Shown: piece after piece, positions 43,301 through 49,772 of the stretch
Layout of the letters: every line of letters starts with the position of its first letter
Position numbering within the stretch: the first letter of the stretch is position 1
DNA from: Paenibacillus piscarius
GTDB lineage: Bacteria > Bacillota > Bacilli > Paenibacillales > Paenibacillaceae
NCBI RefSeq assembly: GCF_022234545.1
Contig: NZ_JAIEUI010000006.1
Coordinates: 186,001 to 250,000, forward strand
Direction: 5' to 3'
DNA length: 64,000 nt
Notes under the pieces: generated by a model
What the model was told of the DNA's origin: nothing
The model's input: the letters and a program-made list of their open reading frames with translations, nothing else
The model's database searches: none
Translations under genes and position numbers: made by a program

Positions 43301-43588
43301 CTTCACTTTCTGGCTCTGCGCTACAACCTCGTACCCTTCCGTTTGTGCGGTGAAGGAGATTTGAATCTTTTTATCGTAATGACCGCTGGTGGTGACCGGC
43401 TCGCTGAACAGGACCCTGCGCAGCTCGATGTCCGGCAAGCGGAACCCCTTCGTCTGCAGGAACCGGTAGATCATGTCCAGCAGCGTAACTCCAGGCATCA
43501 TCCGCACACCGTGGACCCGATGGTCTCTGACGATATAATTGCTGTTTGTGATTACGGTACTGAACCGCACACCGCTTAATACATCCAT
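37382..43588 (-). CDS. PKS protein C: DH-ACP-KR-KS5-ACP-like-LD-ECH-ACP
   Basis: Trans-AT PKS of 2068 aa. It opens directly in a DH: HRVHGVRMMP with His near residue 22. The second motif reads LDAATLVQ, so Gln is shifted by two from DxxxQ. ACP Ser370 (GLNS, Asn for Asp) comes before the KR (GGAGGIG near 680, Tyr near 820), an unusual DH-ACP-KR order. KS4 at the end of protein B supplies the condensation for this module. KS5 945-1390 has Cys1105 in DTMCSSS. An ACP-like insert follows (1420-1497), then linker domain, a crotonase-fold ECH at 1660-1900, ACP Ser1967 (GVDSIS), and docking helices 2035-2068. There is no KR after KS5, as expected for a beta-branching module. I prefer ATG 43588 (AGAGGTG just upstream) to an upstream in-frame TTG at 43630 that has no Shine-Dalgarno. 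Confidence 0.93.
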   Translation of the reverse strand: MDVLSGVRFSTVITNSNYIVRDHRVHGVRMMPGVTLLDMIYRFLQTKGFRLPDIELRRVLFSEPVTTSGHYDKKIQISFTAQTEGYEVVAQSQKVKEGRVLDSAWDENLRCELHVRPVPSAERRTIDIGQIKSRSTRVEDMDHAYSYVRRIDIRHLEFMKGLGKLYYGSQRILAEISLGGLAKQYMDHFYMHPCYLDAATLVQGFVVLQELDFSREIQASIPMFIESFRSWEPMKERIYVYIKDEGYPDGEIRDLMYFDIEVYNEQGEEIASFRRWGLKKIRSRELISGSRKDQSPVLLPVASTGTAQLKPEHAVSPVPVPPGSGGSQEGDRVRKETIVSYLKGLISTLSGVDPAELQNGEGFYNQGLNSQHLLDIVRQLEERLGSNLYPTLLFEYANIEELSGYILREHGAAFFPAVPLPEKALSSAEYEAAATETSAGHAVHAYSPAWTGSPLRNHGAAGRWPGQEQILVLCSPQDELLQLKGTEAGKRFSFVFAGEAFSAEGGGIYRLNLTSEDSYKQLIGELMAAGCMPAVVVNTLNCGVQDRAALPELSEHQVLPMFYLLRELLRSKIKTTVKLMYCFDQTDTAAHPGDAAMEGFLECLRSESDKLAYKCIGMDEMSRQKLQTVLQDELYEDWSCGDRIAYELGIRKMKTYRKCGTAEAEAGRTSIRSGHIYLITGGAGGIGRRLAAHVVEQGATAILCGRAASLPEGSLNGLAAHPLLDYVSCNVADRRSVEQLHAYVKAKHGRLDGIVHCAGVTRDSLLVHKDAGDLLQVLRVKADGTAHLDEVFKAEPLAFFAAFSSVAGVLGNPAQSDYAYANMYMDHYMELRERQRVLGTRNGKSLSVNWPLWREGGMKGDRHIEPALNRRFGISLLETDAGIGALEWALGREESLLLLAPGEESRIDSVLIRDGAIVEETAEPLPETALELPHRSGNTGENDLAIIGISGRFPGADNLDEYWELLRTGRDAVSEISPQRWSHEQQQRTARESWGKDCSRWGGFLRDVDKFDPLLFGIAPYQAALMDPHERIFLELAWEAFEDSGYPRSALKGRKVGVFAGAMWMHYQLYNTDRQVATSTLSSVANRVSYCFGLTGPSLAVDTMCSSSLTALHLACQSIRNQDCAMALVGGVNLSVHPDKYLLLSQGNFASSDGRCRSFGEGGDGYVPAEAAGAVLIKPLRQAELDQDRIYAVIKGSSVNHGGEASGFTVPNQRAQEEAVADALRRSGVDPSTINYIEAHGTGTSLGDPIEIQALVNAFTPHQDTPFRTAIGSVKSNIGHAEAAAGMASIAKVILQMQHGQLVPSIHSEEINPHIRLENTGFSIQQKLEDWQPVTRFRDGQMQEFPRRAGISAFGAGGSNAHVILEHYSSGSKNAGARDEREGPYVFVLSAQTSEQLKAYARRMREYITQRQSAGQGQMQEVSAALHMLIEPLLNLPAAGSLEEHSLQELGLGPVEFVQLSERLGACFGIAAHTLALHGDLTIKELGRQLLTGLAEGEELERHASTARPAELPLSRLSYTLQVSREPMKHRLAIVHLTAGELLQALENYLEAKACSRLFTSEDLEGQSGKEQTPDNRTDPWQAAERLARTWTGGGAVDWKALYGKDKPKLLTLPHYPFARKSYWIEAAALSQPMSRIQEPAKTISAMPAVTENAAVYTGNEVVLEYDGQGIALLRIQDAMHNNTFTHEVIQGLIHCFRTISEDEQIKAVVVAGNDRIFSMGGTQEQLLDISDSKLSFTDAPILYRGMLECPVPVISAIEGHASGGGLLFGLYADLVVMAEESVYSAAFAKYGFTPGMGATFILEEKLGKNLAVEMMFTAKMYSGVQLKSRSASVIFQPKDQVLQEAVSIARMIAEKPRTTVSVLKQELSGRVLDSLLRCVERENEMHRITFTTDEVKARIRHLYRADGPEGQAQPAVQATVQPERKQSRPSGQSNQDELVRIIARRIQLDEAELDTEMNFKDMGVDSISGVEIVRDVNESFGLQLDTIDIYDHYSITLLAAHIGRKQAASRHEGEELRVEALTQTEARSAESPDHPAEDRDLLELLSRLEQEELDVDELAQFLEVYYE
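37876..38613 (-). other. Cis-encoded enoyl-CoA hydratase/isomerase (ECH) domain of the beta-branching type in protein C
   Basis: Residues about 1660-1900 of protein C form a crotonase domain. The first oxyanion-hole segment is FSMGGTQEQLLD, the second GHASGGGLLFGLYADL, followed by KYGFTPGMGATFIL. The GFTPG stretch resembles, from memory, the decarboxylating ECH2 enzymes of beta-methylation cassettes such as PksI. It stands in a module without KR, next to tandem ACPs (proteins C and D). Its partners (HMG-CoA synthase-like enzyme, decarboxylating KS, donor ACP, ECH1) are not in this window. Confidence 0.85.
39095..39328 (-). other. ACP-like domain without phosphopantetheine Ser, behind KS5
   Basis: Residues about 1420-1497 of protein C resemble an ACP (ALHMLIEPLL, LQELGLGPVEFVQLSERL, HGDLTIKELGRQLL). 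Gly-Pro replaces Asp-Ser; Pro1454 (codon 39227-39229) is at the attachment position. Located between KS5 and the linker signature YTLQVSREPMKHRL. Confidence 0.75.
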
Positions 43589-43619
43589 GCGTGACACCTC
43601 TCCGCTCCCGTATTCAAGC

Positions 43620-46600
43620 TCACTCTTCAATGAACTGCAGGAAGGACAGCTGATCCTGTTCTTCCTGAGCAGCCTGCCTGCGCTCTATCTTCAGGCGGTC
43701 TGTCCAGACCCGCTGCTTATTGTACACCGGTGCAGGCAGCGGCTTCCTCCGCGGGGTATAAGCTTGCAGTCCGGATTCGCTGCACTCCCCGATGATCATA
43801 TGCACATTGGTGCCGCCGAAGCCGAAGGAGCTGACAGCCGCCCGCCGCACCTCCCCGGAGCTGTCCCAGGCTGCGGCGGTCTGCACCGGATAAAAGGGCG
43901 AATGCCCGAAGTCAAAACGCGGGTTCGGCCGGCGGCAATTCAGCGTAGGGACCAGCATCCGGTGATGGACGCACAGCGCCGTCTTGATGAAGCTGGCGAT
44001 TCCGGCCGCACTGAGGCAATGGCCGATATTGGTCTTTACGCTGCCCACCCCGCAGAAGCCGGTGGCCGCTGTATATTTTTGATAGACCGAGGTCAGGGCC
44101 TTCAGCTCAATAGGATCGCCGATCATCGTTCCGGTGCCGTGCGTCTCCACATAACCGATCGTCTGCGGGTGGATACCGGCTTGGCGTAAGGCTTCTGCGA
44201 TAACCTCTTCCTGGGCCTGCAAGTTCGGCGTAGTCACTCCCATAGTCCGCCCGTCATTGCCAGCGGCAGATGCTTCGATTACCGTATAGATTCTATCCCC
44301 GTCAGCAAGGGCCTGGGCCAGCGGCTTAAGCAGCACAGCTCCACACCCTTCACCCGGCACAATGCCGTTGGCGCCTTCATCGAAGGTATGGCATTTGCCG
44401 TCCGGTGACATGGCTCTGGAGGCGCTGAACACAAGATGGGGCCGCTCGTCCAGCAGCAGGTCCACCCCACCCGCTATCGCCATTTCCGACTCGCCTGAGC
44501 GGATGCTCTGGCAGGCCAGATGCAGACTGAGCAGCGAGGAGGAGCAGGCACTGTCCACCGTCAGGCTGGGGCCCTTGAGATTATAGAAATGAGAGGCATA
44601 CGCCGCAATGAAATTCTGTCCGATTCCGATGATGGTATGCTTGTTGATCTCCTGCACCCAGCCCGGATAGGAGCCGGGGTGGGCACCGATGAATACACCG
44701 ACCTTCCGCCCGCTGATCTCCGTCTGCGAATAGCCCGCGTCCAGCAAGGTTTCCGCCGTCACCTCCAGACACTGCCGCATGAGCGGACTGATCTGCTCGG
44801 TATTCTCCTTCAGTCCGAAATATCCGCCGTCGAAGGACTCAATATCGTCCAGGAACCCGCCCCATTTGCTGATGCTTTTGCCATCGGTATGAACTGGAGC
44901 GTAGTACTCATCCTGATCCCAGCGGCTGGCCGGAATCTCTGTAATGCTATCCACGCCCTGCACCAGATTATTCCAAAAGGTATCCTTGTCCCCAGCCCCG
45001 GGGAAATGGCAGCCCATGCCGATCACAGCAATCCGGCCGTCGTGATTATTCCGTGAGTTCTGTGCTTCAGCAAATGTGGCATGTGCTGATTGCTCTCCCG
45101 CCATGCGGCTGCGGCTGTCAGACCATTCCGGCATCCGGCTGTAAGGCTCGGCGAACTGAAGGATGTTGCTTACCGGTGCCTGAAGCTTCTCTTGTAGCCG
45201 GGACTCCGGCTGGACTGCAGATGCACCCCGCTTCAGGCTGAGGTGCGCCGCCAGCGCGCTCACGTCTCTCAGCTCGAAGAACAGTGCCGGATCAACAGAG
45301 GCCTGCATTGCGGCTTCCAGCTTCTTGATGACTCCGATCAGCAGAATGGAATCCACCCCCAGCTCTACAAAAGGCATATCCTCCCGCACCCGCTCACGGG
45401 GCAGCTTCAGCTCTGTACAGAATATATCTAGAATTAAAGCAGACATTTCTGCTTGTACGCCGGAATTGCTCTTGGGACCAGGAAGCCCAGGGGCTGCCCT
45501 AGCCGTCTCCAAGCGGGTCTGAGTCCATAAGTCCGGCCGGTACAGTTCCATGTTTAACATCGCCGGGATTACACTGGGCGGAGTATTGCCGCAGATCAGA
45601 TCCTCCAGCATGAACAGGCCGTCAGCCAGACTGTGCGCGGTAAGTCCTGCCTGTGTATACAGCGGGCTGAGCTGAAATCCGGAATCCGCAAGCATCCCGG
45701 CCTCTGACCAGCTCGGCCACAGGACCGACTGATAATAGGTGTTGCCGAGGGTATGCTGATGCTGCGCATAGAGGTCCATATAATAGTTGGCTGCGCTGTA
45801 ATCGCTCAGTCCGGCAGACAGCAGCGGCACAAGGGCAGAGACCGAAGAGAACAGAATACAGAAGTCAGGCGTATCTCCGGCGATGATATGCCCGAGCGCT
45901 GCGGCTCCATCGACCTTGGGCTCGAACACTTGCCTGATATCGGCAATGGTTTTGTGAATAAAGGCCGGATGCTCATTCCGGTTGGAGCCTGCACAATGAA
46001 TCACACCGCCGATTTCGCCCCACTGTCCCCTGATCTTCTCCATAAAAGCCTTCAGCCGTGCAGTATCGGCCAACGAACCGGAATACACCTCAACCTGGGC
46101 GCCTGAGGCTTCCAGCTCCGCGATCCGCTTAATCCTGGCGAAGCTACCCGGGTCATGGCTTGTGCCGGACAGGAGATCCGGCCATTCTGCTCTTGCCGGC
46201 ATCGCCTGAACCCCCATCAGCACCAGCTTCCGTGCACCCCGCCGGACCAGCAATCTTGCTGTCTCGGCCCCGATGCCCCGCGTCCCTCCAGTGATCACAT
46301 AGACCTTGCCGGGGTCCGGCTTCAGCCGGTTCTGCGGTTCACGGTCCTGCCACCTGCTCTGCTGCTTCAACAACCTTACTACCGGCTCAAACCTGAAGCC
46401 GTCAGCATAAGCAGCTTCGGCGGTATGGCTATCTAACTGTAATTCATTACGGATCATCTGTAGCAGCTTGTCCATGTCTGTTCCTGCAAGTCCGATATCT
46501 ATCGTTCGGGCCCTAATCCGGCTGTATTCCGCGCTGAGTGTACGGATGATTCCGGCGATATCCGCACCGGCCAACGTTAACGTGCCGCCCTCCGGACCTT

Positions 46601-49600
46601 GCAGCCCGCCGGTCAGATGAATAATCCGGAAATCTTCTCCTGCCTGCTTCACCAGCGCCTGCAGAAGCATTATCTTCCCGAAGCTCTGCTTGGAGGTATG
46701 CATCGGCAGGGCATGAAGATCCGAGAGATCAATGACCCCCTGAAGCCGAATCTTAACGGCAAGCAGCTCTTCAATGACCTGGGAGCTATTCCCGGTATCG
46801 GTGAAATTAACGTTCAGCATAGTGCTGAGTTTATGTTCCTTTCCGTCACATAGGATTAACGGTGAATCGAACCCTGTACGGATTGCCCCAAGTGCGGCTT
46901 CATCCATCTCCTGATTCACAATAATTAGATAATGCCCTTCTATCCGCTCCGGTGGAATCGGCTGTGCGGACTGCACCCATTCTTTGGCGAGCAGACCGTA
47001 TTGTTCTCTGGTAATCAGGCCGCCGGTGCTGACAGGAACCATCTGAATGTCTTTATAGTAGAGGATCTCTTCACCGGACTCATCCAGCACATGTACCTCA
47101 TAATGAAGTCCACTACTCCCGGAATCCGGCTGTCCCGATTGGAAATACAGGTAGCCCGGGGCTGCTTTAGGCCGGATGAACCGGATTTCGCCGATCTCGT
47201 AAGCGGTACCTATTGTACTGCCGATGCCGATAACATCTGCATTGAGACATTGCAGCACGGCTTCCGATAACCGGTAAGACAGAACATCGTCTTCCAGATG
47301 GAACAGCTCTGGCGCTAATACTGCCAGATGCCCGGTTAGACTGCTGTACAATTCTGTTATGCCGCGAGCCTGTTCTTCATAAGCCAAGCCCTGGTTCTCC
47401 AGTATGCGATAGACCTCCTGCCCGGACCGCACCTGTACGGCTTCCCGCCTAATCCGGCTGATATCCGCTGACAGCGGTGCACCGGATGCATGAACCGGAC
47501 CCGTTCTGGCTGTACCGGCCGCCAGAATCTCCTGCGGCATCCCGTCGCGCTGCACTGCGAACCGCAGTGTTCCTCCCTCCTCCTGAAGCCGGATGCGCAG
47601 CTTCTTGAGCTTCAGAGCCGCAGCAGGATGGTGGAACTGCACCCGCTCCAGGGCGGTGATCCCGGAAAAGCCGCTGCCGAGCAGAGACGCCTGGGCGCCC
47701 ATGGCCAGCAGGACGGCTTCGCTGTATACGTCAGTTCCGTAAATCCGTTTGCCGGATATCCCTGTTCCGGCTGGCTCTATTACAGTCTCGAAGCAAATCC
47801 CCTGTAAGGTAGACACATTGCGGTGAACTAACGGATGGAGCAGTCCTGCTGTTGCGCCGCCGCCGCTGTCTGCTGAACCGGAAGCTGCTGCACTGCCAGC
47901 CGCAGGGACATTTCCTTCTCCTCCCTCAATCCAGCAGCGCATATAATCGAAGGGGTAGCCCGGCAAAGGCACTCTGCGGAAGCCCGTACCAGCAGATAGG
48001 CTCCTGAAGTCAACGTCATAGCCTCTAATGTAGTAGTTGGCGATCAACCGCGTTGCCTGGTCCCGTTCCTGCGGCGGGAGGCTGTCCTGCTGAAATTGGG
48101 TGATCAACAGCTCCATCCTGCCCTTCAGCTCAGGATTGACCCGTTCGCCGCTGCCGGTGCCGCCACCGCTGAACCAGCCTGGGCCGGGGCGGTTATCCAT
48201 ATAAGCCTCAAGCTCCCGGATCAGCTCCTCCCGGCTTGCGGCCGCGAACATGCAGCGGTAAGGATAATGGTCTCTCCCGGCCAGCAGCGTATAGGATACA
48301 TCGGCCAGTCCGGTTAATCCCGGATGCTTCTGCAGATGCTCCAGCAGGTTCCGGGCTTTGGCGGCAAGTGCCGCAGTGCTTTTGGCAGACAAGGCGAACA
48401 GCAGCATTTTCTCTTCATAATTCCCGGCACCAGCGCTTGCAGCAGTCGCTTCCAGATGCTCTGCAACAACCAAGTGGCAATTGGTGCCGCTCATGCCAAA
48501 AGAGCTGACCGCCGCCATCCGCGGCCGTCCTCCCTCTCCAGCCCATGTCTCAGTCTGTTTGCCAACATAGAAGGGACTGTCTGCGAATTCAATCAGCGAG
48601 TTCTCCCGGCCGGTATGCAGTGTAGCGGGAATCTTGCCATGCTTCATACTAAGCAGAACCTTAATCAGACCCGCAATTCCGGAAGCGGACAACGTGTGGC
48701 CGATGTTGCCTTTGACCGAACCAAGATGACAGTATTGCTTCCTTGCCGTGAATGTGCGGAAGGCCTCCGTGAGGGCAGCCACCTCAATGGGATCTCCCAG
48801 CCGCGTGCCCGTTCCATGCGCCTCTACATAAGTTATATGCTCAGGGTTAATCCGGCTGCTCTCATAGATCCCGCGTTCCAGCGCCGCCTGCGAGAGGCCG
48901 TTCGGAGCGGTGATACCATTGGTCTTGCCGTCCTGGTTGACTCCGATTCCCTTGATGACACCATAGATATGATCCCCGTCGCGTCTGGCGGAAGCAGCCT
49001 TCTTCAGCACTACAGCGCCTACCCCTTCACCCAGACCGATGCCGTCCGCCTCGTCCGCGAACGGCTTGCAGCGGCCATCGGTATTCAGCATTCCCAGCTT
49101 ACCGAGCGACACGTAGATCCAGGGCGTGAGCATGAGCTGGACGCCACCGGCCACCGCCACCTCACTGCTGCCGCTGTGCAGGCTGTCACAAGCAAGCGAC
49201 ACGGCAACCAGAGAAGAGGAACAGGCGGTATCCACGGCAATACTGGGGCCCTTCAGGTTGAGCAGATAAGAGATTCTTGCCGCTATAACCGATAAGCTGT
49301 TCCCTGCGGGAACATGCTCGTTCGGCTCCCCTTGGAACCGTTCCAGATATTCCCCTTGCTGCAGCCCCACGAATATGCCGCATCTGCTTCCAGACATCTC
49401 TTGCAACGAATAGCCTGCATCCTCAATGGCCTTGCAGGATTCCTCCAGGAACAATCGCTGTCTGGGGTCCGTATATTCTGCTTCCTTAGGCGACATGCGG
49501 AAGAACAACGGGTCGAACTGATCCGCACCGGGAAGGAAGCCTGCGTAACGGATATGCTTATTCTGTGCCGGGTCCAGCCGGGTCAGCTCTGTACGCCCGG

Positions 49601-49766
49601 CAGGCGCTTCCTGGAGACTGCAAGCTTCCCCCACCAGATTACTCCAGTATTCCTCAACGTTCCGGGCACCGGAGAATCTTCCGGAGATGCCGATAATGGC
49701 TATGTCCTCCCTAGGGACGTGTCCCGCGCCTGGCGAACGGTCCGGTGCATATGTTCTGCTCTGCAT
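43620..49766 (-). CDS. PKS protein B: KS3-LD-DH-like-KR-ACP-KS4
   Basis: Trans-AT PKS of 2048 aa. KS3 22-430 (Cys182 in DTACSSS, EAHGTGT near 316); linker to 615; DH-like domain 642-909 with no HxxxGxxxxP and no DxxxQ; KR 950-1400 (GGTRGIG near 1160, Tyr near 1325, no B-type Asp); ACP Ser1473 (GVDSIL); KS4 1578-1985 (Cys1741 in DSACSSS, ETHGTGT near 1875, NIGHC). Module 3 should leave a hydroxyl. KS4 is atypical: the usual MDPQxR segment reads EQISPLMRQ, and the linker domain is reduced to a short PAPVYNKQRVW stretch. The C-terminal tail (about 2015-2048) is a charged helix ending LSFLQFIEE. The DH of KS4's module is on protein C. Start ATG 49766 is 6 nt past the protein A stop, with GGAGGGAAG upstream inside A. 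Confidence 0.95.
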   Translation of the reverse strand: MQSRTYAPDRSPGAGHVPREDIAIIGISGRFSGARNVEEYWSNLVGEACSLQEAPAGRTELTRLDPAQNKHIRYAGFLPGADQFDPLFFRMSPKEAEYTDPRQRLFLEESCKAIEDAGYSLQEMSGSRCGIFVGLQQGEYLERFQGEPNEHVPAGNSLSVIAARISYLLNLKGPSIAVDTACSSSLVAVSLACDSLHSGSSEVAVAGGVQLMLTPWIYVSLGKLGMLNTDGRCKPFADEADGIGLGEGVGAVVLKKAASARRDGDHIYGVIKGIGVNQDGKTNGITAPNGLSQAALERGIYESSRINPEHITYVEAHGTGTRLGDPIEVAALTEAFRTFTARKQYCHLGSVKGNIGHTLSASGIAGLIKVLLSMKHGKIPATLHTGRENSLIEFADSPFYVGKQTETWAGEGGRPRMAAVSSFGMSGTNCHLVVAEHLEATAASAGAGNYEEKMLLFALSAKSTAALAAKARNLLEHLQKHPGLTGLADVSYTLLAGRDHYPYRCMFAAASREELIRELEAYMDNRPGPGWFSGGGTGSGERVNPELKGRMELLITQFQQDSLPPQERDQATRLIANYYIRGYDVDFRSLSAGTGFRRVPLPGYPFDYMRCWIEGGEGNVPAAGSAAASGSADSGGGATAGLLHPLVHRNVSTLQGICFETVIEPAGTGISGKRIYGTDVYSEAVLLAMGAQASLLGSGFSGITALERVQFHHPAAALKLKKLRIRLQEEGGTLRFAVQRDGMPQEILAAGTARTGPVHASGAPLSADISRIRREAVQVRSGQEVYRILENQGLAYEEQARGITELYSSLTGHLAVLAPELFHLEDDVLSYRLSEAVLQCLNADVIGIGSTIGTAYEIGEIRFIRPKAAPGYLYFQSGQPDSGSSGLHYEVHVLDESGEEILYYKDIQMVPVSTGGLITREQYGLLAKEWVQSAQPIPPERIEGHYLIIVNQEMDEAALGAIRTGFDSPLILCDGKEHKLSTMLNVNFTDTGNSSQVIEELLAVKIRLQGVIDLSDLHALPMHTSKQSFGKIMLLQALVKQAGEDFRIIHLTGGLQGPEGGTLTLAGADIAGIIRTLSAEYSRIRARTIDIGLAGTDMDKLLQMIRNELQLDSHTAEAAYADGFRFEPVVRLLKQQSRWQDREPQNRLKPDPGKVYVITGGTRGIGAETARLLVRRGARKLVLMGVQAMPARAEWPDLLSGTSHDPGSFARIKRIAELEASGAQVEVYSGSLADTARLKAFMEKIRGQWGEIGGVIHCAGSNRNEHPAFIHKTIADIRQVFEPKVDGAAALGHIIAGDTPDFCILFSSVSALVPLLSAGLSDYSAANYYMDLYAQHQHTLGNTYYQSVLWPSWSEAGMLADSGFQLSPLYTQAGLTAHSLADGLFMLEDLICGNTPPSVIPAMLNMELYRPDLWTQTRLETARAAPGLPGPKSNSGVQAEMSALILDIFCTELKLPRERVREDMPFVELGVDSILLIGVIKKLEAAMQASVDPALFFELRDVSALAAHLSLKRGASAVQPESRLQEKLQAPVSNILQFAEPYSRMPEWSDSRSRMAGEQSAHATFAEAQNSRNNHDGRIAVIGMGCHFPGAGDKDTFWNNLVQGVDSITEIPASRWDQDEYYAPVHTDGKSISKWGGFLDDIESFDGGYFGLKENTEQISPLMRQCLEVTAETLLDAGYSQTEISGRKVGVFIGAHPGSYPGWVQEINKHTIIGIGQNFIAAYASHFYNLKGPSLTVDSACSSSLLSLHLACQSIRSGESEMAIAGGVDLLLDERPHLVFSASRAMSPDGKCHTFDEGANGIVPGEGCGAVLLKPLAQALADGDRIYTVIEASAAGNDGRTMGVTTPNLQAQEEVIAEALRQAGIHPQTIGYVETHGTGTMIGDPIELKALTSVYQKYTAATGFCGVGSVKTNIGHCLSAAGIASFIKTALCVHHRMLVPTLNCRRPNPRFDFGHSPFYPVQTAAAWDSSGEVRRAAVSSFGFGGTNVHMIIGECSESGLQAYTPRRKPLPAPVYNKQRVWTDRLKIERRQAAQEEQDQLSFLQFIEE

Positions 49767-49772
49767 AGGCGT

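Noticed and set aside
43589..43630. TTG 43630 as the start of PKS protein C
   Set aside because: No Shine-Dalgarno; ATG 43588 has AGAGGTG just upstream and starts right at the DH.
10015..47845. DH-like regions of modules 3, 10 and 11 as pyran synthases
   Set aside because: Pyran synthases keep a recognisable His motif; these regions keep neither active-site motif.
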